From assembly GCA_907163375.1 (NCBI GenBank), contig CAJQUW010006842.1, forward strand, positions 129,001-193,000: a stretch of DNA of 64,000 nucleotides, given 5' to 3'. Within the stretch, counting starts at the first letter, position 1, and every line of letters begins with the position of its first letter. This stretch comes from Prostheceraeus crozeri. Lineage: Eukaryota; Platyhelminthes; Polycladida; Euryleptidae. A program made the translations under genes and the position numbers. The notes below the pieces were generated by a model. The model saw only the letters and a list, made by a program, of their open reading frames with translations, ran no database searches and was not told the DNA's origin. Of the stretch, positions 31,485-42,135 are shown piece by piece.

Positions 31485-32270
31485 TTAGACATTTCTTGTT
31501 TCACAGAGTGGGTGTCTGGGCGTACCACACCCGATGTCATCCCATCCATAATCATCATAAGAGCTGCTAACCGTGTAGCGTGATTTGCGCATGTAAACGA
31601 GACATTCATGTGCTGCACCGACTGGCTCATCATATCTGTAGCCGACAAAAGGACATTTTGTTATCCCATCCTGCAGTTTGCAATGATTATTCGGTGAATC
31701 TTTCATTCCCAGATAGAACATTGCTACTTGATACCGGGTGCCACTACCAGGTCCAATTATCATCATATATTTTTCTGGCAAGGTGGCAACGATTGTATTT
31801 AGTATAAAATCATTTTCATTCTTGCTTTCTGGAGAGATCAAGTACATGCCATGCTTTCCACAAGTTTCTCTATTCTGTTCGTATGTTCCAGTTTGTGTTG
31901 TAATCATGAGAAAAAGCTTCCGCTGAAATCTCCATTTCAAAATGCCTGTCAGATTCATTCTTCGAACCATTAAACTTTGACGATGCGCGGGTGATGTAGC
32001 GATGCATGCTCGTGAAAACAGCATACAGCGTGAGGTCTGGGGGTCAAATGTCATTGACAGACATGTATCCTGCAGAGATTGACAAGAGGTGGCGCAGTCC
32101 AATTTCGAATCGGCTGTCGTAGAGCTAATGACAGCAGCCGAGCATTTAACTGACTTTCCAAGCTTGAAATACACAGGATCTACATTGGAGAAATAACTTT
32201 GAGAAATTTGTTGACATGTTGCTATTGCAAGAGTGGCGATGAGTACCAACAGTGTTCTCAGAGGCATCAT
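31485..32270 (-). CDS. Secreted PAN/apple plus C-type lectin protein, intronless
   Basis: 261 residues. The signal peptide MMPLRTLLVLIATLAIATC is followed by a PAN/apple-like module (about 40-108: CSAAV..CATSCQ..TCLSMTFD..RCMLF). A C-type lectin domain follows (about 118-258): TYEQNRETCGKHGMYLISPE, then FYLGMKDSPNN, DEPVGAAHECLVYM, YGWDDIGCG and LCETR. The sugar-specificity tripeptide is not EPN or QPD (DEPVG stands there), so classical calcium-dependent sugar binding is uncertain. The stop is at 31485. The frame runs through both domains without an intron, unusual for this family. An acceptor-like TTTCTGTAATAG upstream hints at a 5' untranslated exon. It lies within an intron of the TSP1 gene on the same strand. 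Role: secreted recognition or adhesion protein (inference). Confidence 0.85.
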   Translation of the reverse strand: MMPLRTLLVLIATLAIATCQQISQSYFSNVDPVYFKLGKSVKCSAAVISSTTADSKLDCATSCQSLQDTCLSMTFDPQTSRCMLFSRACIATSPAHRQSLMVRRMNLTGILKWRFQRKLFLMITTQTGTYEQNRETCGKHGMYLISPESKNENDFILNTIVATLPEKYMMIIGPGSGTRYQVAMFYLGMKDSPNNHCKLQDGITKCPFVGYRYDEPVGAAHECLVYMRKSRYTVSSSYDDYGWDDIGCGTPRHPLCETRNV

Positions 32271-32751
32271 TATTCAACTACAAGCACTGAGACCGATTGG
32301 ACCTGTTCTCCTCTATTACAGAAATAAAATGCCATGTAATCTGGTTACAATCAATGGGTGAAAGACAAAGAACTTTGCACGAATCGCAAGTTAGTGCGCT
32401 TCAGTTGAACACGCAAGTTAAGTGCAACAAATATGCACAGCATAGGCTACATGGTTAGGAATCAGTGTTTCCCGCTGGCAAATCAACTTTGAGATTGAAA
32501 TGTCAAATTGAACTGAAATTACAACGTGGCAGACTATTTCCTCAACCTTCAACTTTGAAAATGTAAAGAAAGAAGTATCTGCGTGTTCAACAAAATGGCA
32601 TTAATTTGTGTTCACAATTCTAATTAAGAATGTGATTTGTCAAGACTAGAAATCTGGCAATGAATGAACTTATCAAATCTCCTTATCAATGAGTAACGCC
32701 TGTGTGAAACATCTCAATCTCGGATGCGGCATTAAGTGATTGCAGAATGCA

Positions 32752-32947
32752 ATCCGCCCTCCACGTGCCTGCGTCAAAGCAATGCCTTCCTGGCTAACTC
32801 ACGCTCTCAACAGATTGTGCGGTGGCCTTGTGGTTAGAGGGTATGCTTGCACGTCCTCTAGCTCCAACCTCGCTGGTTCGAACCTACCCACGAATGATGA
32901 GGACCAACTGGCGGAAACATGTCTCGTGGTGCCTACATCTATTGATG
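32752..32947 (+). mobile_element. tRNA-headed SINE with hammerhead tail, copy 2
   Basis: The plus-strand A-box-like GTGGCCTTGTGGTTAGAGGG and B-box GGTTCGAACC are followed at once by the hammerhead segment. The part 5' of the A box (CCACGTGCCTGCGTCAAAGC, CTCACGCTCTCAACAGAT) also matches copy 1, so the family unit is about 190 bp. It lies 480 bp upstream of the lectin gene, in antisense orientation to it. Confidence 0.75.
32888..32929 (+). ncRNA. Hammerhead ribozyme in SINE copy 2, core base changed
   Basis: Stem I is six perfect pairs (CCACGA with UCGUGG). GAAA, the ACAUGU stem III and the GUC cleavage triplet are intact. The first core base is A in place of C (AUGAUGA), and stem II is weakened. 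Loss of the invariant C should abolish cleavage, so this copy is probably inactive although its fold is preserved. Confidence 0.6.
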
Positions 32948-33324
32948 TTCGTTAAATTCATCATTTGGAAGGTTACCTGCGAAATGTTCGAATGATAGGC
33001 CTACCTATTGGTGGGATTAAGGCTTAACCATCACACTTCAGCTGTCACAGAAATTAGAATCATTGACTGAATATTTCATCGAAAGTGTCGGCATTTGAAC
33101 ATAGAAATATATAAAGATAGTGATATCCATCAAATTCAAATTGTAGAAAGTACGGCATAGTCGGGGCGGCCTTGATTTTGGCCAATGTAATTTTACACTT
33201 TTGTGCTGAATGGTTAGTAAAGAAGTAGAAATGCTTTTTAAAAGTCTAGGATTTGTTCGAAAGAGCCAATAGATGCATGGATGGTCGAGTGCAAATATCG
33301 ACTTTTGATACGGGAATTAAAAAG

Positions 33325-33690
33325 ACATATGCAGGGTGTCCATTAAGCTTAGCAAGAAGTTATATTATTCCATTATTTTCGTTTCGATCTTGATGACAAA
33401 GCAATTCATGTGTCAAAGCATTTCATACTTTGTGGGGCTTTTATAAATTCAAAAAGATTGATGAATCGTGGAGACCATCAAGCTGAAGCACCAAATTCAG
33501 CCAATCAATGCAATTTAGAACCGCTGATTGCATCACTGCCATCGGTCATACCTCAGTGCGAAAAATGTTTAATAATGAGACAAGAGTCCTCAGACGTTGG
33601 CTGTGTACACTATTTATAAGTGGCCCAACACTCTGGATTCAAATCCGGAGATCTTGGAGGCCATCGATGAGGAAACAGACGACTGCATGA
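33325..33690 (-). mobile_element. mariner-type transposase 3' fragment
   Basis: On the minus strand the frame contains WPPRSPDLNPECWATYK, the motif around the third catalytic aspartate of mariner transposases, then after decay CIDW..LDGLHDSSI like the mariner C-terminus. The left end GCAGGGTGTCCATTAAGCTT looks like a mariner inverted repeat. The other end was not found. Confidence 0.5.
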
Positions 33691-34057
33691 CTACTCGATA
33701 ACAGAAAGTTTCACTCAAGAAACGTCTTACTCAATTCATAACATGGCCTTAGGCTGCGTTTACACGTGTAACTTTATTACTGACACTTTTCGATCCATGA
33801 TGAGTCAGAAAAGAATGGAGGAACAATGGAAGCAAAGAGATGCCTTCAATTATCGTGCTTCGTGAGTCACCAGACAATAGAAGGGCTGCCACTCTTATCA
33901 AAAATAAAAACCGGAAAGTTAAATCGGAATGGGCCCCTAAAATACTTAGGAGTCGGCCACCTCCAGAAGAGAAACTTGCGATCATTCAATATCACACAAT
34001 CCGGAAAATTTTGATAGCGTTCAGACAGAAATTGGGTCTGTTCTAGTGAAGATGTTT

Positions 34058-35848
34058 CTGAATTCTCTAATCCTTTCTAATCGGCCGATTATTTGCCGAT
34101 TTGTGGACTTTTGAAGACTGTTGTTGATTTTCATTCAGATTTGGTGACTGATCGAAAGACAAGATTTCAAATATGTAAAGTATACCAGATTATTACATGG
34201 TTGTAGAATCGTATTTCAGAATCCCTTCTACTCGTATATCTGATAAAATTTGTTCCCATGGAAAATCTTGGTAGAGAGGGATTCTATCGCGGATATCTAT
34301 GGTCCTAATAATCTGGCATACTTTATAACGGATAGAGGATGGCTATACGATTCTCTGACATAGCTCGTGAAATTATTTGATATATCCCTCGGGATTCATC
34401 AAATAATTCCCCTCTCTATATCCCAGAGAATCGCATAGCCATCCTCTTTCCAATACTGTACTTAGATAAATTTAAGTCTACAAGCACATTGTGTATTGAA
34501 CTACTAATCTAAATTCAAATGACTTCTTTTTATCATTCCAATGATTGAAAACCTCTGAATTCTCCCATTCTCTGATTTGAAATAGCCATTTGAATATATG
34601 CGCAAATTATGATTGAATAATCAATTATTATATATAGCATTATCAAGATTCACTCAAATGTCTTCTTGCTCAGAACAAAGGCATATGAGCATTTAAAAGT
34701 AAATGTAAATAGCCACCAACTGAATGTAATTTTTGATGTATATCTGCAGGTGAACATGCATATTTTCATATTTGTAGATGCCACGTATTCATAATTCGAA
34801 ACATGCAAACGCGTGCCTGCTTTTCAAACTGTAATTATGACTCGCACTTGCCAAGGAAATTTCCATGTTTTCAATAAATTATCTTGGCAATAAAATGCGT
34901 GGAAAATTCTGTCATATCTCGAAGAAATAATGATTTTAGCGCTTGCCATGATAGACATGATTGCAAACCTCACCAATTATACTCGATTGTGCATCAACGG
35001 CAAGGAAAATAATCATAAGAGCGAGCGACAGGTTGAGTTTTCAAAAATCCAGGCCAGGATTCGGTTTCCACTCAGGAAGAAGCGCTGATCTCAACTTTTC
35101 ATGCTTTTCTAAGTAGTCCTTGGCCATGTCACTATCTCGTCTCTGGTTGACTGCGACATACAACCATTCGCTTTGCAGCTGAACAGCTGATATTATAGCC
35201 TTGTGATGCAGCACTCACTTGTGCAAGTAGAATAGCTGGGATCGAATCCCAACGCGGAATATCGGCTTTCATTTTGTATTAATTTCCGTAAATAACGGAT
35301 GAAATTATCATCCATCAAGGTGGAGTCCTATAGTATAGCAGTCACTTTAGACATTTTCGACATAATAACAAGGATGGTTTCTGCCATTTCATGCTATCAT
35401 TGGTCGGAAAATGGATCGGTTGATCAGCGTCTCTATTATTTTAAGGGTTCTGATTATCGATGTGATTTTGATTGGAATGAAAAGCTTACGTAATCACATG
35501 AAATAAACTTCTTGCTGTATATTTCGGTCAACAATACTACTTCTACGAGTACAAGTAGCCTGCTACTCGTAGAATCTAATCAAAAGCCTTTGATGAGAAT
35601 TAACTCTATGTAGGAATAGACTAGCATCGCAAAGTATTTTTGCATGGAACATTCACGACCTGTTCCATCTTTTATTTGGTGAACTTTACTATTACTAAGT
35701 TTTCTTTAACTAAATATGCACTTTCAGTACATGGAAAACATCGATTCTAGACGAATTTAAAAGGAATAATCGGCCCGATTAATCGGCTACCTTCCACCGA
35801 TTAATCAGTAATCGGCCGATTATCAAAATCAGTAATCGGACCACCCCT
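34058..35848. mobile_element. Possible decayed element with AATCGGCCGATTA ends
   Basis: TAATCGGCCGATTATTTGCC at the left and, at the right (about 35770-35848), several AATCGG/CCGATTA palindromes ending in GGACCACCCCTA suggest sub-terminal repeats of a hAT-like non-autonomous element. The interior contains another palindrome (34329-34452). No matching terminal repeat or target duplication was found at the left. Confidence 0.3.
34329..34452. repeat. Palindromic MITE-like element
   Basis: The left arm GGATAGAGGATGGCTATACG then ATTCTCTG pairs with the right arm CAGAGAATCGCATAGCCATC then CTCTTTCC. CGCATAGCCATC is shared with the palindrome at 15307-15436. No clear target duplication. Confidence 0.55.
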
Positions 35849-36214
35849 AGAACAAATCAGGCCCTGAGTTGGTAATGAAAAATCAACTTTATTTTTGCTA
35901 ATTGAATTAGATCTGCTTATTTTCATAACATAAAGTAATAAGACATTCTTATAATATTCATGTGGTCAACTGGGTTGAATCGGATAATTTTTGCCGAATT
36001 TATTAAATTGTTCCATAATTGACATGGCGTAAATTAATGCACCGTATGAATTTATGATGGTTGCTTTTAGCTTCATTGCATGCTAAAAAATTTTACCGAC
36101 TTACTGATCTAGTTGATTGTGTTATAATTTTTGTACTACCTATCAACCACTAAATGAATGGGATCTAAGTCAACAATGAGCCGCGTCGTAAATGAGGTTT
36201 GGTGGACTATGTAC

Positions 36215-36952
36215 CAGGGATGTGGAGTTGGAGTCCTGTCATTTTTGCTGGAGTTGGAGTCGGACTCCGGCCTATAACTAGACCCGAAATATAATACAAA
36301 CAAATTATTTATTCTCGTGCATATAGCTGTCACTGGCTTGATGTCAACTTTCTCCGTCAAACAACAATACAGAGACAGCAGTGCATGCAAAGCTTGTAAT
36401 AGTTGAGGGAATGAACCGTGATAGTGAAAAATGATTGTCTTTTCACTCGGCGATTTAATAGAGAATACAAGCCCTCCTAGCCTCGATCACACCTACGCAC
36501 CAAAGGTCACATCAGAGACGAAGATGAAATACTAGTTTGCTTGAGAACATTACTTCTTATCCTCACGTGATGGCTCCTCCAAAGTGCACATTAAAATCGA
36601 AAGAGTAATCATATTTTTTGGAGAAGGATGGGGATTTTCTTGCCTGGAAGAGACTGGAGAAAAACCGTGTGAAGCACACATCAACAAGATGGGAGGAGCC
36701 GAGTCGTATGCATTCAGCTTAAAGCGATATTTGATAAACTTTCATCGAAAATTATTGATAATTGATGCAACAGTAATTACTAAAAATAGGCTCAGGTAAG
36801 CCTATAATTAGTTATTATTATTATATATTATTATATAATTATAATTATCTATGATGTAAGTTGCCAGTTTATTTAACAACTAGGCTTTATATACTTGCCA
36901 CCCGGAGTCGGAGTCGGAGTCCCTACCAAAATGATAGGACTCCGCATCCCTG
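36215..36952. mobile_element. Non-autonomous hAT-type element with 8-bp target duplication
   Basis: The element starts CAGGGATGTGGAGTTGGAGT and ends in the inverse (ACTCCGCATCCCTG). Both sides carry the exact direct repeat CTATGTAC (36207-36214 and 36953-36960). An 8-bp duplication and CAGGG ends are hallmarks of hAT elements. Sub-terminal GGAGTC units are repeated (GGAGTCGGAGTCGGAGTCC at the right), probably transposase binding sites. Length is 738 bp. The longest open frame (36584-36799) has no transposase motif. Confidence 0.85.
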
Positions 36953-36960
36953 CTATGTAC

Positions 36961-37879
36961 ATCAATGATTTGTCTCCAGAATATTGTGCTCCTACTGGCT
37001 GAAATATAGAACCGTGTTCATGGGACATCAACTGTATTAGATGTGGTGACTATTCACTAGGTGTTGGGCAAATTTGACGATTTAAGTTGACTAAACCTAC
37101 TATCATTACCAACAACTTACCAGACGCCAATTCACGCTCAGGTGGGAATGATTCTTTCATTGCAAAATTTATAAAATCATGCGTCTTTCTGTCTGTTGCT
37201 CACTGTCTCATTGAGTCACTGTCTGTCGCTGTCTGCTTCACTCTTTAATAACAGCAGTCAGACAACGATTCGGAATGACGTCATGAGAGTGTAAACGTCG
37301 AGTTATTTGTGTGGGAGCATCTCGTTCAATTCTCATGACGGTGAATTTGCTACACCGTTTTTTTGTGCACAGAGACTTTACAGGTAGCTAAAATAAGAAC
37401 ATGCTGTGTTGTTTTAGGACTCATACAAGGGTCACGTGCTTCTACCACACTGAGTTGACCTTCACGGTGAGGTGAAACGTAACAAATCCATCATAAGCAA
37501 AAACATTACAAAAATAGCAATCAAGGATTCCTTTCCTCTGATTCCAGGAAATATTTGGATCCGATGCATTCTCAATATGTAGATAAACAATATCTAAGCA
37601 CCAATGCAATTTCTCCACTGTTTCATGTATAAAACCATACCATTTAGAAATGACATGTTCATCAGCAAAATTTGGCATAAAATATGAAAAGTTTGATGAA
37701 TTTCATGTGGAAATCAGGTGGAAAATTGAGTTGTTACCAAAAATTTTAGCCACAGCATCTTTTTGGAATTTGGTAAACATGAATTTCTGAAAATCATCGG
37801 GGAGAAAAAAGATGTCGGACATGTCGCCAAAAAATTACATTTAAGCAATGAGTTGATTGCACACTTGACACATTTTAGC
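36961..37879. other. Non-coding stretch with unassigned minus-strand frame
   Basis: The minus-strand frame 37678-37442 (LHWCLDIVYLHIENASDPN) looks somewhat protein-like but has no recognised domain and no strong splice borders. CTGT-rich low-complexity sequence lies at about 37180-37250. Confidence 0.3.
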
Positions 37880-38445
37880 ACTTTGGATTAGCCCTTTTCG
37901 AGAAAACTGCCAATATTCAAAATGGCAGACAAAAATCCGAAAATGCATTCTGGTGCTAGATCAAAAAAAATTCCAAGTATTTTCTCAGCAGTTTCCTAGG
38001 TAATTTTAATCACTATTTTCAAAAATCATTGTCAAAAAATCTTGCGACTAGCCCTTTTCGAGAAAATTGCAGGAATTCAAAATGGCGGACAGAAACCGAA
38101 ACTCCATTCGTGGACTGGATTTTAAACATTTCCATTTATTTCGCAAATAGTTTCTTATGTAATCAGACCCGCTCTTTTCAAATATAATTGCTAGAAAATC
38201 ATGCGTCCAGCCCAGACCCAGACTGCAGTTTCGATTTTTCTGTCCGCCATTTTGAATGTTATCTTATCTCTCGAAAAGTGCTAGCTGCAGAATATTCCAA
38301 CAGTGATAACTGAAAAGAGCGGGTGGAATCACATAGAAAGCTGTTGACGAAATATTTGAGACTTTTTTAATAGCCCCAGAATGCAGTTTCGGTTTCATGT
38401 CCGCCATTTTGAATTCTTGCAATTTTCTCGAAAAGGGCCAATCGT
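37880..38445. repeat. Four-unit palindromic repeat cluster
   Basis: Two direct units (about 37885-37960 and 38048-38120) share CCCTTTTCGAGAAAA then TTCAAAATGGC(A/G)GACA. Two inverted units follow (about 38220-38280 and 38383-38447) with TGTCCGCCATTTTGAA and CTCGAAAAG. The order is forward, forward, reverse, reverse, so the cluster folds on itself. It is probably a foldback-type element with duplicated arms. Confidence 0.6.
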
Positions 38446-38549
38446 ATGATTTTCAAACCATGATTCTCGAAAATTTTGTACAAAACTACATGAGAAACCG
38501 TCGAGAAATATAATGGGAGATTTTCAAAATGAGACCGCCTCTCCTGGCA

Positions 38550-39640
38550 CACCATGGTGTAGTGTCAACAACTGTTTTCCATTGAATCATCAATAACTTA
38601 AAGAAATAAAGCATTGAGTCGTTAACTGCTTTTGCATCAACAACTTTGAAACTATCACTGAGAGAATCCGCCACATTACAGAAACAAACTATTTTTTAAT
38701 CGATGTCGCACAGCATAAATTGACGACTAAAAACTATAGCATTATCCCAATATGAGGAAACTGTGTTGTATTTTGTGCTCAAATATTGTACATTACAGAC
38801 GCCATGCAACTTAATATCCCTTTTCATATGAAATGATGCCAATACCACGACAGGAGAATATTCAAGAGATGAAACCAACATTTGATACAATCCATTACTG
38901 GAAACACTAAAGTGTCTTGAGTTTTAGCCGTCATCAGTGCAGTATGCCTGTAAAGAATCAATAACTCATATGCAGACAAGTCATCATCCAACCGCAGAAC
39001 ATCTGCAATTAATGAAATTAATGCAATTAATGCTTTGTTGCCGTTGGCATGAGAATGAGAGCTGAACTGAGGAATTGTAGAACAGTAAACAGTAAAAGAC
39101 ACCTTTTGTCGTTTGCAATCTGAATATAAGCCAAAATACCAACTAAATTTTTCTCCCAGGAATTTGTCTCGCAGACATTTATAAGCTCAAAGTTAACGTT
39201 CCTAAATATTGTTTCTCCTACAAGAGCACACATTGACTTAAATCCGATTCTCCCGTTTATATAATAGATATTATGCCTATAGCCATCAGTGCAAGACTAT
39301 AGTCAGTTTAGAATCCTTTCATGCAATGACGGGAGAGTCATCGATAGCGCTCAACAAAAAAGCACGATGAGTTTAATTTCATTTTCTTTACTCAAGTGGA
39401 TAGGGTATATGATTATCCCATTACTGATGAGATTTTTTTCAAATGCAATTTGCGGGCTTTGTAGGCATCGTACGAGAAAAATAATTGGTTAATGAATTTA
39501 TTCAACAATTTAATCTAGGTTTTCGAAGTACATACATTCCGAATGTGTTCCGTACATTTAGAAGTTCATATTTCCCTTTGTTAGAACGAGATAGGAATTA
39601 ATCTCATTCCACTTAACTTCATCCAATACATTTTATCGAA
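38550..39640. other. Intronic stretch with unrecognised minus-strand frames
   Basis: Frames at 39233-39027 and 39102-38824 (minus) run in sequence and could be a decayed coding region, but no motif was recognised. Nothing else was found. Confidence 0.3.
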
Positions 39641-39683
39641 ATATTTAACAGGCAGACATAAACTGTCGGTATTATTTTTTTAC

Positions 39684-39839
39684 CTGAGCAATCATTGATC
39701 ATGCACGATTTGATTTGTAAGTAGCTGCCATGACATTTCAAACCATAGGACGATTTTGTGCAATTTCGTTTTCTGATCCGTCTACCGTAATCACACGAAG
39801 TACTGCATTTTGACCAAGGAGACCATTTAGACCATTTTC
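39684..39839 (-). CDS. TSP1-domain exon (first)
   Basis: A 156-bp phase 1-1 exon with acceptor CTCTCTCTCTCTTCAG and donor GTAAAA. It encodes a canonical thrombospondin type 1 repeat: WSKWSPWSKCSTSCDYG, RIRKRNC, LKCHG, KSCMINDC, six cysteines in total. Joined to the signal-peptide exon ending at 49482 the frame reads EIS-G-KWSKWSPW. Joined to the next TSP1 exon it reads NDCS-G-EWSEWSNW. The (GA)n run beside the acceptor is the antisense of its polypyrimidine tract. The protein is predicted to be secreted. Confidence 0.85.
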
Positions 39840-40530
39840 CTGAAGAGAGAGAGAGAGAGATGAAAAACATTAAACATGAAGATGCTTGACATACAGCAAG
39901 TACATAGTGACTGATCACAAGAATGTATTCCTTAAAATATGGTATAGTGCTTGCCAGGCAAAAAACAAAACATTCTAACAGAACGATTTTAGAACAATGA
40001 TTTCGACTTAATGCAAAATTGCAATACAATTATGGCTTGAGCAAAGTAAGCAAAGTTTGGGCTTGAGTTATATCCATTTCAAATCAAAACAGGGCGCGTT
40101 CGACTATTTTTTGTAATTCTAAAAAATGAGCTACCTGGGTAATGAAGCATAAAGGGCACCATTAATCGTAAACAGTGTCTTGCAAAGAGTAGCCCTTCGC
40201 TAGCAGAATTCGATACAAATAATTGAGTATGTAACACTGGGTGATACAGAGGTGGCACTTCGCAAATAGAAATCTGTAAAGATTTTCCGATTAACCGACC
40301 GTCTAGTTCGCTGAGCCAGCAGTTACCTCTTCGCACTATTGCGGGCGGTCTACCTACTCACAATACAACACATGGTGTATCAATAAGCCAATGTTCTCAT
40401 TCTTGCGTCAGGCAGCTTGATGCCTATTAGGAAAGTCCCCGTTTACTTGTTGGTATCAAACCTTAGCGCAACAGCGCATCTGACGTGTGTATTAAGGCGC
40501 AAATGTTGAATTTTGTCACCAACAGCAGAG

Positions 40531-40815
40531 GTGGAAGCGGGCCGCGTTTTTCAGGCCTGGACGAATTTTTATCTGGCCCGGGTGAGAAATTTTATTGTTC
40601 TGCGCACCTTGCCATCCTTAACGAAGATATCAATTACATTAGTTGATTGTAATCGCCTTAAGAATCATTATAAAAATCTAAATGTTGATAAAATCATCGA
40701 ATGCTTTAGGTCATATGTACAAACTGCAAGTAAATTGATTACTGATGAACATTAACATGAACTTTTAAACATTCAACACAAGGTGAATTTTGATTTGTTT
40801 TAAATGTTGTACAAG
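40531..40815 (+). repeat. Unclassified dispersed repeat, copy 2
   Basis: Same-orientation partner of 6376-6700. Identity is roughly 85-90 percent by eye over the best 200 bp. It is slightly shorter, owing to a deletion around the copy-1 motif CTTTAAATAATG. Confidence 0.7.
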
Positions 40816-40875
40816 GCATAACGCGTTTGTCTATTAAAAAACAATGCGGCACCCATAGAGTAAGTATATTAGGTA

Positions 40876-41088
40876 TAGTAGCAACTCAGCAATAATTAAA
40901 TCTCCTTTGTGCATACAGTTTCGATTTTATTAAATGAACTCGAATGAGACCTAGCATCACATGTGAGAGATATGCAAAATTTTACACTTTTGGAGAAATT
41001 TTGGATTTGACTGATCGTGATAGCAAAACTGAAGGAATAACGGTTGGGAATTCCCGTGTCATGTCAACCTGTCGGGAGAGGTAACATA
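40876..41088 (+). repeat. 213-bp tandem duplication, unit 1
   Basis: Begins TAGTAGCAACTCAGCAATAA and ends GGAGAGGTAACATA. It matches unit 2 (41522-41734) at about 96 percent by eye, with differences such as GCATACAG/GTATACAG. Confidence 0.85.
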
Positions 41089-41521
41089 CACTGTAAACCG
41101 TTGACTGACATTTGACAGACATTTATCCTACAAAATCTATTTTGTCGGTCATTGTTAGTTCTTGTAGGATGATTGCCACTGAATACCTACAATTACTGAC
41201 AAAAAGCCACAAAATGAATAGCAATGAATTATAGCTTAAATTTTATCAAAAATGTAGGCAATTAATTAAATTATGTCAAAATAAATCATGGGTCTGCCAC
41301 ACAGCAATACAGACTGCCTAAAAGTCAGGCAATCACTAATCGAAAAACTCAATCAATATTCAACAGTTTTTGTTTACTTAATTTGCATACAAAACATCTG
41401 CTTCGATTTGGGTGGAGAACCTACAAAATTTGACGGATATCGCAGGATGTTTGAGGTGACAATCGTCGGTTGATTTTGTCAGTAATTTTGTAGGATAATT
41501 GTCAGTCTACGGTTTACAGTG
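41089..41521. mobile_element. 433-bp MITE with CACTGTAAACCG ends and TA duplication
   Basis: The ends CACTGTAAACCG and CGGTTTACAGTG are perfect inverted copies. Inverted similarity extends further in (TATCCTACAAAAT / ATTTTGTAGGATA). TA flanks both sides (41087-41088, 41522-41523). The elements at 53024-53281 and 56819-61727 also start CACTG at a TA, so a related family is present in the window. No transposase. Confidence 0.8.
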
Positions 41522-41734
41522 TAGTAGCAACTCAGCAATAATTAAATCTCCTTTGTGTATACAGTTTCGATTTTATTAAATGAACTCGAATGAGACCTAG
41601 CATCACATGTGAGAGGTATGCAAAATTTTACACTTTTGGAGAAATTTTGGATTTGACTGATCGTGATAGCAAAACTGAGGGAATAATAGTCGAAAATTCC
41701 CATGTCATGTCAACCCGTCGGGAGAGGTAACATA
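41522..41734 (+). repeat. 213-bp tandem duplication, unit 2
   Basis: Starts with the same TAGTAGCAACTC immediately after the MITE and ends GGTAACATA at 41734, after which the two units' flanks differ. The MITE therefore sits exactly between the two units. Confidence 0.85.
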
Positions 41735-41929
41735 GTTTGTTAATTTAGCAATCCGATGGGTTACTAACACTTTAATACACAATCATCCTTATCAATAAGG
41801 GCACTTTTTTGAGCGTGATCATATCACAAGCTATAACCGGCCACTGGAAGAGCAAAATATAATAGCCACTGACCATGATCACAATTAACTTAAAAGATGT
41901 AAATGGGTCCGCAGTGCACATTACTATTC

Positions 41930-42135
41930 AGATTTGAGTGAATCATAAAATTAATTATACCGATGAAAATAAAATTAAGAACTTGAAATTTCAGCCAAGA
42001 AAGCACAATAGAATGTCGACGTTTTTATGAAGACTTGCATTATAATGCAGCTCATGAATTTCCTTTGATAATCAGCTTAATTTCCGCTTAACTAAGATAC
42101 TTGCTAGCAAGTATTCATGCTTTTGATATCCAATT
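41930..42135 (+). repeat. Dispersed repeat, partner of 57360-57575
   Basis: Same orientation as 57360-57575. Shared blocks include GTGAATCATAAAAT, GAAATTTCAGCCAA, AAGCACAAT, TTTCCGCTTAACTA and TTTTGATATCCA. No coding sequence. Class unknown. Confidence 0.6.

Noticed and set aside
39619-40029. A long open frame containing the other TSP1 domain.
   Set aside because: Only 39684-39839 has domain content and splice borders. The rest is intron read-through.
40876-41734. The 213-bp direct repeats could be the long terminal repeats of a very small retroelement.
   Set aside because: They lack TG..CA ends, the centre is a MITE with its own perfect inverted ends and TA duplication, and no primer-binding site or polypurine tract is visible.
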